The notes under the pieces were generated by a model, which made no database searches, was not told where the DNA came from, and saw nothing but the letters and a program-made list of their open reading frames with translations. 64,000 bases of DNA from positions 32,314,730 to 32,378,729 of the forward strand of contig NC_088778.1 of NCBI RefSeq assembly GCF_954871325.1. Direction: 5' to 3'. This DNA comes from Gordionus sp. m RMFG-2023. Lineage: Eukaryota > Nematomorpha > Gordioida > Chordodea > Parachordodidae. How positions within the stretch are numbered: the first letter of the stretch is position 1; every line of letters begins with the position of its first letter. Of this stretch, positions 1-9,903 are shown one piece after another. The position numbers and the translations under genes are program-made.

Positions 1-1140
1 TATTTGCTTTAAAAAAATTAAAAAAAGTTTAAAAATAACGATTATGACAATTGTCACCTATCTGTGATACATCATCACTGAATTTTTAATTTAACATGTT
101 TAGAATATATATTTTTAGCTATTTCCTTTAAAAAAATTGAAAAAGTTCAAAAATAGCGATTATGACAATTGTCACCTATCTATGATACATCCTCACTGAA
201 TTTTTAATTTAACATGTTTAGAATATATATTTTTAGCAATTTGCTTTAAAAAAACTCAAAAAAGTTAAAAAATAGCGATTATGACAATTGTCACCCATCT
301 ATGATACATCCTCACTGAATTTTTAATTTAACATGTTTAGAATATATATTTTTAGCTATTTCCTTTAAAAAAATTTGAAAAAGTTCAAAAATAGCGATTA
401 TGACAATTGTCACCTATCTATGAAACATCCTCACTGAATTTTTAATTTAACATGTTTAGAATATATATTTTTAGCTATTTCCTTTAAAAAAATTGAAAAA
501 GTTCAAAAATAGCGATTATGACAATTGTCACCTATCTATGATACATCCTCACTGAATTTTTAATTTAACATGTTTAGAATATATATTTTTAGCAATTTGC
601 TTTAAAAAAACTCAAAAAAGTTAAAAAATAGCGATTATGACAATTGTCACCTATCTATGATACATCCTCACTGAATTTTTAATTTAACATGTTTAGAATA
701 TATATTTTTAGCTATTTCCTTTAAAAAAATTTAAAAAAGTTCAAAAATAGCGATTATGACAATTGTCACCTATCTATGATACATCCCCAATGAATTTTTA
801 ATTCAACATGTTTAGAATATATATTTTTAGATATTTCCTTTAAAAAAATTTGGAAAAGTTCAAAAATAGCGATTATGACAATTGTCACCTATCTATGATA
901 CATCCTCACTGAATTTTTAATTTAACATGTTTAGAATATATATTTTTAGCAATTTGCTTTAAAAAAACTCAAAAAAGTTCAAAAATAGCGATTATGACAA
1001 TTACCACTTATCTATGGTACATCATCACTGAAATTTTGATTTAACATGTCTACAATATATATTTTTATCTATTTCATTTAAAAAAGTTCAAAAATAACCA
1101 TCATGAGAAATGGCACTTTTCTATGGTACATCTTCACTTA
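1..1140. repeat. 118-119 bp tandem satellite, about 9.5 copies, with a trimeric pattern
   Basis: The marker ATTATGACAA recurs at 41, 159, 278, 397, 515, 634, 753, 872 and 991, a period of 118-119 bp. Each unit carries the perfect 10-bp palindrome GACAATTGTC until the last copies decay near 1000-1140. Two unit types are visible by their A-rich segment: one begins TATTTCCTTT, the other AATTTGCTTT followed by ACTCAAAAAAG. They recur in groups of three (about 357 bp). The array starts before the window. Confidence 0.95.
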
Positions 1141-1288
1141 AAAATTTTAAAATATAACTATGATGAATAGTTAATCAGAGCATTATAATTTAAAGAAGCT
1201 TTAAGTAACTTTCCCGTCTATAATATTAATATATACTAAATGTTATTTGACTTTTGGTCGAAAAAAATGATCTAGATATTGGGTTAGG

Positions 1289-1625
1289 CAATGACATATT
1301 ATAATACCTAGACTGACGATTCATTCATTAAAAGTGAACATCAATACAAATCAGCTAGAGACGCCATCTTGGTTACTGTAATAAATATTAAAATTTTAAA
1401 CGAGAGCCTAATTTTATATTATATCTGATGCAAACTTTATTAAAGAATTGCCTGTTCATCGAGATAATAAGAAAGTAAGTTATCAATTTAATATTAGTTT
1501 TTAACATGAAAATAATTATTATAAAGGTTACCAAAATGGCGGGTCCAGCTGATTTGCTTTTAACGACGCTTAAAAATGCATTTTAATGAATGAATCGTCA
1601 GTCTAGGTATTATTATATGTCATTG
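1289..1625. mobile_element. MITE, 337 bp, 45-bp terminal inverted repeats, 8-bp target duplication
   Basis: The left end CAATGACATATTATAATACC is mirrored at the right end with about one mismatch over 45 bp, through GATTCATTCATTAAAA. The flanks GGGTTAGG (1281-1288) and GGGTTAGG (1626-1633) are identical and form a target-site duplication. Inner segments (GCCATCTTGG and CAAAATGGCG) are also inverted. No coding capacity. The 8-bp duplication points to the hAT or P superfamily; the CAATG start is not typical hAT, so the superfamily is open. Confidence 0.88.
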
Positions 1626-1639
1626 GGGTTAGGGGTGAA

Positions 1640-2075
1640 AAAAAGCAACCCTAACTTTAAGTCGTCTTTAAAAAAAAGATCCATATTTTGGGTCTGATTG
1701 AATGAAACGACCCGATGTTTGAGTCTGAGTCAGAAAAACGACCCAAACTTTGAGTTGGAGTCGAAAAATACGATCTAAACTTCAAGTTTGAGTCGAAAAA
1801 TACGACCCAAACTTCAAGTTTGAGTCGAAAAATATGACCCAAACTTCAAGTTTGAGTCGAAAAATACGACCCAAATTTTAAGTTTGAGTCGAAAAATATA
1901 ACCCAAATTTTGAGTCGGAGTCGTAAAAAACGACCCATATTTTGGGTCGAAGTCGTTTTTTTCGGCTTGAACTCGGGTCGAAGTAGTAAAAAACGACCAA
2001 TACTTTGAGTTGGAGTCGAAAAAAACGACCCAAAATTTGGGTGAGCTCTGTTCGAGCCGACTCGGCTAAGCCGAT
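1640..2075. repeat. Degenerate 32-bp minisatellite
   Basis: About a dozen degenerate copies of a 32-bp unit containing GAGTCGAAAAATACGACCC and AAACTTCAAGTTT. The best-preserved period is between 1740 and 1900. Open frames on the minus strand here follow from the repeat and are not genes. The right edge runs into GATTAACAACACTAG, the terminal sequence of the palindromic MITE family described elsewhere in this window, so the minisatellite may sit inside such an element. Confidence 0.85.
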
Positions 2076-2087
2076 TAACAACACTAG

Positions 2088-2105
2088 TTAGCATAATTAT
2101 CGAAG
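2088..2105 (+). CDS. U0 microexon, 18 nt, SIIIE (truncated YLxNxDHxI exon)
   Basis: Reads S-I-I-I-E before donor GTATAA and aligns with the end of the U1 exon ending DHIIE and the U2 exon ending DHYIR. The acceptor CTAG belongs to the right end of a palindromic MITE (AACAACACTAG), so the original exon start appears replaced by the insertion. Length stays a multiple of three. Confidence 0.45.
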
Positions 2106-2168
2106 GTATAATATTATTTGTATTTAATGCGAGTTTTAATTTCATATTGATTACATTCAAAAAATAAG

Positions 2169-2192
2169 CCTCAAAGTTCTTGCGCGGAATGA
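2169..2192 (+). CDS. U0 microexon, 24 nt, SKFLRGM
   Basis: Bounded by AATAAG and GTAATA. Reads S-K-F-L-R-G-M. Same length and phase as PNLLMGI (U1) and SNLLFAI (U2). Confidence 0.7.
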   Translation, partial: PQSSCAE

Positions 2193-2244
2193 GTAATATA
2201 TAAAAACATATTTATGTAGCAATTATATAATTATAACTATTAAG

Positions 2245-2277
2245 GATCAAGAAATGTAAACTTCACTCTTAAATTAG
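2245..2277 (+). CDS. U0 microexon, 33 nt, SRNVNFTLKL
   Basis: Acceptor TATTAAG, donor GTAAAT. Reads S-R-N-V-N-F-T-L-K-L and matches LGNENLTLYL (U1) and LENRNLTLNI (U2), with the N-[FL]-T-L core kept. Confidence 0.8.
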
Positions 2278-2328
2278 GTAAATATATCGTGAAAGAAATT
2301 TAATTTTTATTTCATAATTTTAATATAG

Positions 2329-2349
2329 AACAAGATGAAAAACTTAATG
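2329..2349 (+). CDS. U0 microexon, 21 nt, QDEKLN
   Basis: Acceptor TAATATAG, donor GTATAT. Reads Q-D-E-K-L-N and matches QDQNAN (U1) and QNHSPV (U2) in length, phase and first residue. Confidence 0.75.
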
Positions 2350-2457
2350 GTATATTTACAGTTTTGTGCATATGAGCGAATTTTTATATCTCTACTAAGG
2401 ATAAAATTATTATTGCATTATAAGAATGAAATAAAAAAAACCTATGTCCTCTGTTAG

Positions 2458-2475
2458 AGCTCTGTAAAGTCAAGC
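2458..2475 (+). CDS. Possible microexon, 18 nt, LCKVK
   Basis: Bounded by CTGTTAG and GTAAAA in the family's phase, reading L-C-K-V-K. I found no clear counterpart in the other units, so it rests on splice sites and phase alone. Confidence 0.3.
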
Positions 2476-3760
2476 GTAAAAAAATTAATGGATTTCCCTT
2501 TTATTTTTTATTTTTTTTTGATTGAATATGATAATTATAAAATGAATTTAAAAAACATGGAAATTTTAAAATACATAGGGTTCTTATTATATTTTTAAAT
2601 AAATAAAATAAAATAGAACATTATTTATATATCAAAGTTATTTCAAAATGTTTAACTTAAAAACATAATTTTAAAATAAAGATTAATATGGGAATGTATA
2701 ATACCAAGCTCTATATTCTATAAATCAATTGAAAGGTGAACCAATGCACACGGGGGAATACATATCTAATAAATAATTTAAGAAATAGGAAACACAAAAA
2801 TTAACAGAATAGTAACTCTATAAATATCGAATGCATCGTGTCTGTAGCCGATGACTTTATTTTTGAAGTAATATAGCAAATAAATTGCGAAAATCAAATT
2901 TTATTAGCAAAATCTAAAAGTATGAAAAAAATATAAAATCCAACATTTTAATAGACATTTAAAACAACTACTTAGAGTAAGGTAGTATTGCCTACTGGCA
3001 GTTACTTAGCTCAACTCCTTAGCAGGTAAAGTTTTGATGACTATTAAATAACCTTTTAAAAAATAAAATATTTTGCAGGAAATAACAATGTTTATATTTT
3101 TTTACTGATAATACAGAATCTATAAATAGTATAAAATAATTGATAAGGTCAGGAAACTTGTTTTTTTATAAGAACAAATCTCCAGTTGTGTATGGGGAAA
3201 ATAACTTCGACAAATGATAAATTGTTCGATTCTAGATTTCAAGCTATTATTTGGAATCGTTTTTACGTTACGAAGATAACGAACAAAATAATCAAATTTA
3301 TATAATATTTGTTTAAATTAAATTATACGTTAAATAGTCTATATGTTTCAAATGTGGAAATAATCAAACCTGCAAAATATATAAGGATCTTCTGTTTTTT
3401 CTTCTTTACAAGTTTCCCTAAAATTCCCGGGAAATATGCTCTAGTAATATTTAAATTTACATCCCTAATTATATCTGAAATTTTTTTATATTTAATTTTG
3501 GAAAGTTTTAAATATATTATAAATTATCAACTAAAATAAATAACGTTTTCTATCATTTAAAGAAGAGTATGAAATAGTAATAAGTTAAATGAAATAGTAA
3601 TAATAGAAAATAGATCGTTCCAAAAAATGGCTAAATTAATTATAAAATGTTTTATATGATTTACTTTCGTTCAATAGTTTAAAATAAAAAACAGAAACAT
3701 TAAAATATTATAAGATTAAATAAAAATTAATCAATTTTATTAGAATTTAATGAGTAAAAT
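2476..3760. other. AT-rich spacer, nothing recognised
   Basis: Between the last U0 exon and the first MITE copy I see only AT-rich sequence with poly-A/T runs. An open frame near 3309-3539 has no ATG start, no splice context and no recognisable domain. Confidence 0.5.
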
Positions 3761-3905
3761 TAGTGTTGTTGAACGGCTCGATTTAAATTTTTTTTAGCCA
3801 ACACAAGCCTGAAGAATTTGCTCGTAGATGGCTTGGACCTCTATTAACAAAATCTTTAGGCTTGCGTGATACTATTTTGGCAAAATTAATTTTAAAATTG
3901 GTCAA
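3761..3905. mobile_element. Palindromic MITE, partial copy M1
   Basis: Starts TAGTGTTGTTGAACGGCTCG and carries two facing copies of the family core (AAGCCTGAAGAATTTG and AAAATCTTTAGGCTTG). The right terminal repeat is not visible. Confidence 0.7.
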
Positions 3906-4397
3906 AATGATCTGTTTAAATTATTTTCTTTCGATTAATTGATTTTTACGACACTTTAATCCAATAACTTGGTTTTTTAAGTAATATTTTGATCTGAAAA
4001 TATATCACTCATAATGGGATCTATAAACTTTGAAAGTGGTTTTTTCTCTTCAAAATTTATAGGTTTTAAAATATGTAAAGAGGACCCCATAATATTAAAA
4101 GAAATATAATAAAATGATCAAACCATACTATATTTTTCTATTCGTCATTTCTTTACTAATACAATTAAATGTGTAAATATTTTTTTTCAGAAGGATTATA
4201 TAAATTTAAACTTATCTGATTTTATTCTTGGAAAAAAAAATGATATGTAAATTTATTAAAACAATTTTGTTGTAGCCAATTTTTGAAACAAAATTTATAA
4301 ATATCTAAACTTTAATCATGGATTATCTGATATATAATAAAGATAATATATGTCACAGGAGTTTTAAAAATTTAGAGGTTTGCTTCATAAGCCCAGG

Positions 4398-4612
4398 TTA
4401 GTGTTGTTAAACGACTCTATTGACGATTTTTAAGAAATAGCTAGCCCAATATTTTAGCCAGAGAAATATTGCCTAGGCATCGAGATTTGACTAAAAGATG
4501 TTTAAACCTTTATTCCATATCTATGAACAAGATCTTGAGGGATGTTTATATTTTTTAAATAAAATATTGAGTTAGCGGTTTTTATCGGCGCAAATCCGTT
4601 TACAACATTAAC
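4398..4612. mobile_element. Palindromic MITE copy M2, about 215 bp
   Basis: Left end TTAGTGTTGTTAAACGACTC, right end CCGTTTACAACATTAA, its mirror. The interior includes TCTATGAACAAGATCTTGAG and TTTTAGCCAGAGAAATATTG. This is the most complete copy here and defines the family ends. No clear target duplication. Confidence 0.8.
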
Positions 4613-4785
4613 CTAGATTTTTACTTTTTAGCGAATAAAAAAAAATATTTACTCATTTATAAAGCCCGTTTAAGTTTGAACAAATTATATAGAGTATCTA
4701 CCGTAATTTCCTTTTTAAATATTGCTTATAACATTTTAATTACAAATTTATTGAGTATTTTGAGGGTGTAATTTACCTAATTAAG

Positions 4786-4806
4786 ATACTAGATATCTAA
4801 TACTGG
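4786..4806 (+). CDS. Possible U1 microexon, 21 nt, TRYLIL
   Basis: Acceptor AATTAAG, donor GTAAGT, reading T-R-Y-L-I-L. Its 3' end and intron start resemble the candidate exon at 16126-16158 in U3, but the acceptors differ. Confidence 0.35.
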
Positions 4807-4942
4807 GTAAGTTGAAATAACATTTATATTAATTTGATCAAGCATATTTATTTAAAAAGATATTTACGATATAAATCGCTTTAAGGAAACAATTTTATGC
4901 AAATGAAGAATATTTTTTTTAAAATTTTTTTTTACTCTAAAG

Positions 4943-4963
4943 CTGTAATGATAAAAAGATTAG
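4943..4963 (+). CDS. U1 microexon, 21 nt, VMIKRL (donor lost)
   Basis: Reads V-M-I-K-R-L and matches VVEKQL (U2) and VLIKHL (U3). The acceptor TCTAAAG is kept, but the donor position reads GA instead of GT, so this copy is probably not spliced normally. Confidence 0.5.
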
Positions 4964-5137
4964 GATAGAATATTTTTTTAGTAAAATACAAGTTCCCTTT
5001 AATTTTTCATGATAAAAATCTAATTTTCTTTTTCAAAGTAATTAATAATCCTCGCTCATATATTCATTTGTATTACTATTCGGTCAGTATTTAAAAAAAA
5101 TTTCACTAATATAATAAGTGTTTTTTTTTAAATTTAG

Positions 5138-5170
5138 AACATAATGATAGCACCCTTGCAATATCTATAG
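5138..5170 (+). CDS. U1 microexon, 33 nt, HNDSTLAISI
   Basis: Acceptor AAATTTAG, donor GTATTC. Reads H-N-D-S-T-L-A-I-S-I. Exactly the length and phase of NVNGTLIISI (10717-10749) and GMNGTLIISI (16438-16470). Two of the three frames hold stops, and the open one is the family frame. Confidence 0.82.
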   Translation, partial: NIMIAPLQYL

Positions 5171-5305
5171 GTATTCTTATTCATTGTTGACATTAAATTT
5201 TTATTCATATTAAACAGCCATTTGATTATTAATGAATTATGAAATACAATAAACTTTATAGTTTTAATGTTAATTGAAAATCCTTAAATTTTTCTCTTTT
5301 ACTAG

Positions 5306-5329
5306 GTAACAAAAAGTTACGCAAACCAG
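5306..5329 (+). CDS. U1 microexon, 24 nt, NKKLRKP
   Basis: Acceptor TTTTACTAG, donor GTTTATAATG. Reads N-K-K-L-R-K-P. Matches NKIIYET (U2, with the same donor GTTTATAAT) and YKTFREQ (U3). Confidence 0.8.
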
Positions 5330-5383
5330 GTTTATAATGTTAACTATACGATGGGATCTTTAATCAATTTAATAACATTTTAG

Positions 5384-5419
5384 CCTTCGGATATATCGAA
5401 ATTATTTCCTATATATTAA
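5384..5419 (+). CDS. U1 microexon, 36 nt, FGYIEIISYIL (donor lost)
   Basis: Acceptor ACATTTTAG, then F-G-Y-I-E-I-I-S-Y-I-L, matching FGLINIISNIE (U2) and LGSVQITSTII (U3). No GT follows at the expected place, so the exon is recognised by homology while its donor looks damaged. Confidence 0.55.
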   Translation, partial: PSDISKLFPIY

Positions 5420-7634
5420 ATGCCAACTAGCTTATTTAAAAAATTAATTATTTTAGCAATTAAGCAATGAGTTATATTGCGGTAAATAATTCGTAGAGGT
5501 TTTAATAAATTAAGGTAAATGCATAGCTTTGGAAGTTATTGTTTTTTTAAAAAATTTGTTCTTCACCAAATATTAGATAATATCGTAAAAAATTTATATA
5601 TAGCTTTTTAAGCTATAGTCACCTTTTTCAAACATAGAGTAACTTTTTTTTTCAAGATAAAAAACGATCTTATAACCATGTTAACTTGATTGAAAAATAA
5701 TGTTTTGTTTGAAAAAAGAACCGTATGAAAAAAGAACACACCACTATGTTGATTAAATATAAATGTAATACAAATAATTTATTAAGTGAGTTATAGACCT
5801 TAACTTAGATGCAATAAACATCTCAATCCCAGTTCCTGATATTATTTCTTCCATAACTTACCTCTTAGAATAAATAAGGGTTATGGTAAAATAATATATA
5901 AAGTTAGAGTGAAACATGTTAGGGCTATATTAAAAGATATAATTTTTTGATAAAATGTGAACCTACTTATTGATTGTTAAATATTGACGCTTAAAACTTT
6001 TACACTCCCCCCCCCTACTCCCAAGCCAATAAAAATCCCCCTTACCCAAAAATTAGCAAAAAACAAAAAAATTAAAAATAAACTACTCCTCCCGCTAATT
6101 TTATTCATATGACAATTGCATCTTCATATGTCTCCAAATACAATAATAATATCAATCACACGCCCCTCCATCCCACTCTCTCAACCTCGCTATATGTAAA
6201 TTCTATAAATGATAGTAGCTATATTTGAGAATGTGCTGAAAAAAATTTATTTCTGTTCAGAGCTCGGCTAGATTAAAATTCTTTTCCCCTCTATTTATTT
6301 TTATATATGAGTAATTATATTGTGACAATTTATTAACAGGCAACTCATAAGATAACAGATGTGAAATCTGAGAATTATTTATATATGAGAATCATATTTG
6401 GGTATTGATAGAATTTATTATTAGGTCGCTAGTCGTGCATCGTAAATTTTTATCCCCTCTACCGCATATGAAGATTTTATAACCGTTTGGGTTTAGGATT
6501 GCCTGTATAAATAGAAATCAAATATTCAATTTCTTTCTTCTATTAAATGCAAATTTAAGATATTCAGCAACAATCACTCGAAAACTTTTCTGGTATTTAT
6601 TTATTTTATTCTATTTATTTTAAAAAATGACATGAATGTGGAAAAAAAAGGTTCTCGAAAATTAAATGAAACAAATTTAAAACAATAATTTTGACTTAAA
6701 AGATATTACCCATTATATAAGGATTTACACTCTTTTTTTTTTATTCTAAGACGAGCGTTTAAAAAACTTCGCCTACTGCTTTCAGCAGCCAATATAATAA
6801 ATAATATTTTCGAATACCGCCATATGTGTCCGTCTCATTTTTACAAATATTTTTGCTATTCACATTTTATATTTGTGATATTTAATTGACAAGGAAGAAT
6901 TAAGAATAATTTATAACTATTTTTTAGAACTATTGGTTGGATCAATATTTTTAATATTAAGGCCAAGCTCGCCTGGTTATTGAACATGTTTAAATATCAT
7001 TCCTAAATATGTCGGAGTTAGATATTTTACTATCATAATTATTTAAACTCTTTATAAAAATTATCATAGTTCGTCAAAGCCTATAATCTTCTAGATAAAT
7101 ATTATGGTTTAGCAGCAGCAATCATATTCATCTATTAAAATTGATATTAAATTTACAAAAAATTTATTGTACAATACATATATAAAATTATATCCATTTT
7201 TTATGTTACTGAAAAATTTACAAATTGTTATACCAAATGTAATTCATTTATTTTATGCGATTTTGGAAAATGTTAGTTTTTTAAAATTTTTATATATATT
7301 TTTTATTCATTCTTTAATATAAATTATAAATATAATAGAAGAATTATTTTGTACAAATTAAATCAGAAAGAATAGAATAAATATTTAGCTAATGTCAAAT
7401 TAAATCACGTAGATTTCCTTTTTTCTTATAGTAATCAGTGTTTATTGTATTTAGGTCCTGTTAAAAACATATGTTAAAAACACATTTTTTAAAAAAATTA
7501 TTAAACCTAACCCTTACTCACATATCTGATTTCTTAAAAAGGTTTTTTTTTAAAATTTATTTGCCTGATTATCAATAATTTTTTTAAAATATCGGAATAA
7601 AATATCTTAATATTTTTTTTAAATCGTGATTCAG
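5420..7634. other. Long U1 intron: AT-rich, C-rich patch, no firm exon
   Basis: Contains a C-rich patch near 6000-6180 (a run of ten C, then CCCCTACTCCC-like words) and otherwise AT-rich DNA. A few AG...GT intervals in the right phase exist (for example 7081-7092), but none has a counterpart in U2 or U3, so I do not call them. Confidence 0.5.
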
Positions 7635-7670
7635 CTCGTATGCTAATTTGTAGGCCCAAAATTTCTACGA
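7635..7670 (+). CDS. U1 microexon, 36 nt, cysteine exon RMLICRPKIST
   Basis: Acceptor GTGATTCAG, strong donor GTAAGTCATC. Reads R-M-L-I-C-R-P-K-I-S-T. Matches the 39-nt U2 exon RNVMMCRKHFYP with the Cys-Arg pair kept. Confidence 0.82.
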
Positions 7671-7727
7671 GTAAGTCATCTTTAATTTTATTGCTAGATT
7701 TGATTAAATAAAAATAATTAAATTTAG

Positions 7728-7748
7728 CTTACATGTGTGAAAAAGAAA
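7728..7748 (+). CDS. U1 microexon, 21 nt, YMCEKE
   Basis: Acceptor AAATTTAG, donor GTATAT. Reads Y-M-C-E-K-E. Matches the longer 30-nt U2 exon NFTFTCEKD with C-E-K kept. It supplies the second cysteine of the unit. Confidence 0.8.
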
Positions 7749-7809
7749 GTATATTATTCAATAAAAAGAAGAAATTTTTCTATATAATTGATATAAAATT
7801 TGTTTATAG

Positions 7810-7836
7810 ATGGCGATACTTTATATACTACCAGAG
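7810..7836 (+). CDS. U1 microexon, 27 nt, GDTLYTTR
   Basis: Acceptor TTTATAG, donor GTTTAT. Reads G-D-T-L-Y-T-T-R. Matches GHVINTTS of U2, with similar bases up to both splice sites. Confidence 0.82.
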
Positions 7837-8047
7837 GTTTATTAATTTTACAAAGTTTGGGATTAATATCTAATGTATTTCATTAATTGTAACCAATTTT
7901 TTTGATAAGAGTTTATTAAAGATATATAATGTGATTAATTAATATTTTGGCCTTATTTTTAATAACCAATATAGTAGGTGCTATAATGATTATTAGTAAG
8001 GCTTTGATATTTAAACAAACTCTTATAACAATTTACATTTCTTATAG

Positions 8048-8080
8048 AATACTTAAATAATACGGACCATATCATCGAAA
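8048..8080 (+). CDS. U1 microexon, 33 nt, YLNNTDHIIE
   Basis: Acceptor TTCTTATAG, donor GTATTT. Reads Y-L-N-N-T-D-H-I-I-E. Matches YLKNIDHYIR in U2. Confidence 0.85.
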
Positions 8081-8144
8081 GTATTTTTTTTTTGACTTTA
8101 TAAAAATTTAATTTAATATTCATCATTTCTAAAAATATTTTAAG

Positions 8145-8168
8145 CTCCAAATTTGTTGATGGGAATAA
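8145..8168 (+). CDS. U1 microexon, 24 nt, PNLLMGI
   Basis: Acceptor ATTTTAAG, donor GTAAAA. Reads P-N-L-L-M-G-I. Matches SNLLFAI (U2) and SKFLRGM (U0). Confidence 0.82.
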
Positions 8169-8221
8169 GTAAAATTTTAAAAAAATAATTCTTATGTAAC
8201 AATTATAATTAAAAACAATAG

Positions 8222-8254
8222 AGCTGGGCAATGAAAATCTTACTCTATACTTAG
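8222..8254 (+). CDS. U1 microexon, 33 nt, LGNENLTLYL
   Basis: Acceptor AACAATAG, donor GTATGA. Reads L-G-N-E-N-L-T-L-Y-L. Matches LENRNLTLNI (U2) and SRNVNFTLKL (U0). Confidence 0.85.
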   Translation, partial: SWAMKILLYT

Positions 8255-8301
8255 GTATGAAATTTTTAGGATATTTATGTAAAAGCGCAATCTTAATGTA
8301 G

Positions 8302-8322
8302 ATCAAGATCAGAATGCCAATA
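8302..8322 (+). CDS. U1 microexon, 21 nt, QDQNAN
   Basis: Acceptor TTAATGTAG, donor GTAAAT. Reads Q-D-Q-N-A-N. Matches QDEKLN (U0) and QNHSPV (U2). It is the last exon of the unit that I can align. Confidence 0.8.
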
Positions 8323-9903
8323 GTAAATTTATAATGTTATAAAATGAAAGAAGTTTATTTTTAAATTAAAATTATGTTTGAAAAAATATGCATTATTTTA
8401 TTTGCACTTTTATTATTATATTATAAAACAGGAGTCCCAAAAATAATTTTTTCTTGTTCGGTTTCCTAACATATTAATATTTTCCAATTCAGTTCTAAAT
8501 TTTAGAACCTTCTCAAATATATTCCTAAATAATATACTATTTTATATTCCTATTTCATTAATACACAATTTTTATTCATATTCTTTCAGCAAATCGAAAT
8601 ATTTAACAAATCTTGTTTCAGCATGTAAAAATTATCTACCGTGAATAATTTTGCCATGAACATTTGAAAAAGTCTTAATTTATATAAATAATGCCCATAT
8701 TCATTTGGAAATTGTCTAAAATTGATAGGAGAAAATTTTTATATATGACTGGTATACGATTCCAACAAATTCAGGTGTTTAAGATTTTTTTAAAACTGCG
8801 GAAATATATAGCCTAAAATTTCTTAAACACCTTAGATATTATAATTCTAATAGCTATTTAAGAAATTTCAGGAACTTTCTTCATTTTATTAAATTTACAA
8901 GGCGATTTTTATAAATTTTGAGAGGCATTATTTGTGGGAAACAATAATGCATCTAGAGTATATGATCTGCGATTTCAGACAGTTTGATCTAGAATTTTTT
9001 TTTAGTAAATTTATATTAAGAATCTATGTAATGGAGACCGGGGATAGTGTTATCTAGGCGCAGTTATTTCTCTAGCTCATAATTTTAAAACGAATGTATA
9101 TTGATACATTTTATTTAAACCATAAAAATACTTTGATAAAATGTTTCAAGGATTCTGAAAAATGTTTTTACAGAATATAAACTCCTAAAAAGTTTTAAAA
9201 GCAAATTTAAATTTGCGAGTCAAAAGTATCTTTTAAATTTTTTACCTTACTAACATTTTTTTTTATAAAAGTTACTAATTAGGATAAATATGCGTTCCTT
9301 CTAACTGATAAAGTAAAATTTAATCATGTAAAAGAAATTCTTAGAGATACTTTTTTCTTAAAATAATTAATTTCTACCGTAGAGAAATATGTAAAGAATA
9401 AAATAGGTTAAAATATTATGGGAAAATTTGTCTCATCTATTTTTATTTATAAACTAGGCTCCCCTATATAAATTTATAAAAATTAAGAATAATGCAAAAA
9501 ATTTCAGACATTATTCGTAATTTACAGGATACTTACTTTATACATGCTGAAATAAAATTCTGGCAATCAAGTCTTTCAAAATGAAATTTAAAAAACGTTC
9601 TATATATTTAAATTTTACAAATTTGCTAAAAAAATCTAATTTGTTAAACCCCTATAAATATATATATATAGATTGAAATAAATATGTAAAATGTTTAAGA
9701 GATTTTAATTTAAAGAATTATAATAATTTCCATAAAACTATATCATACTTTTTCAATTAGTTCTAATTTGAAAGATCATAATGCTATAATCTACTTTAAT
9801 ATTTAGTCTCTCTAGCAAATTTTAACATTAAACCAGGTAGATTACTTTTAACATTTTAGACATATTTAGTAACGTAGCCTTTATAAATCAAGATTATAAA
9901 AGT
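8323..9903. other. Spacer between U1 and U2, AT-rich
   Basis: No exon with a counterpart in other units was found. A short ATG frame near 8372 has a hydrophobic start but no proper donor, so a first exon with a signal peptide is not established. If the units are separate genes, the last exon of U1 and the first exon of U2 must lie in 8323-10572. Confidence 0.5.

Larger units (their letters stand above)
2088..2349 (+). other. Microexon unit U0 (3' part only)
   Basis: This is the last part of a microexon cassette whose earlier exons are missing, replaced by the minisatellite and MITE upstream or lying outside the window. Four exons (18, 24, 33 and 21 nt) match, in order, the last four exons of units U1 and U2. 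All start at codon position 2 and end at codon position 1. Confidence 0.7.
4786..8322 (+). other. Microexon unit U1, about 3.5 kb
   Basis: An ordered set of exons of 21 (weak), 21, 33, 24, 36, 36, 21, 27, 33, 24, 33 and 21 nt. In order they match U2, and partly U3 and U0. All start at codon position 2 and end at position 1, so any exon can be skipped or duplicated without changing frame. Two exons (4943-4963 and 5384-5419) lack a usable GT donor, so U1 may be partly decayed. Translated peptides are polar, asparagine-rich and threonine-rich with two cysteines. No known domain is recognised. It may be one gene or a cassette of a longer gene spanning the array. Confidence 0.75.

Noticed and set aside
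1657-2160. Overlapping minus-strand frames with RFFRL/FDSNLKF repeats
   Set aside because: They are translations of the 32-bp minisatellite, which is not a multiple of three, and shift frame with it.
5384-5425. GC-AG intron for the FGYIEIISYIL exon
   Set aside because: The nearest GC lies at a position that would break the frame, so I treat the donor as lost.
7959-8306. 115-residue minus-strand frame
   Set aside because: It runs antisense over four well-supported + strand microexons and has no domain.
8372-8430. ATG frame with hydrophobic start, MFEKICIILFALLLLYY
   Set aside because: Attractive as a signal-peptide exon for U2, but no usable donor follows in the needed phase and no homologue lies in the other spacers.
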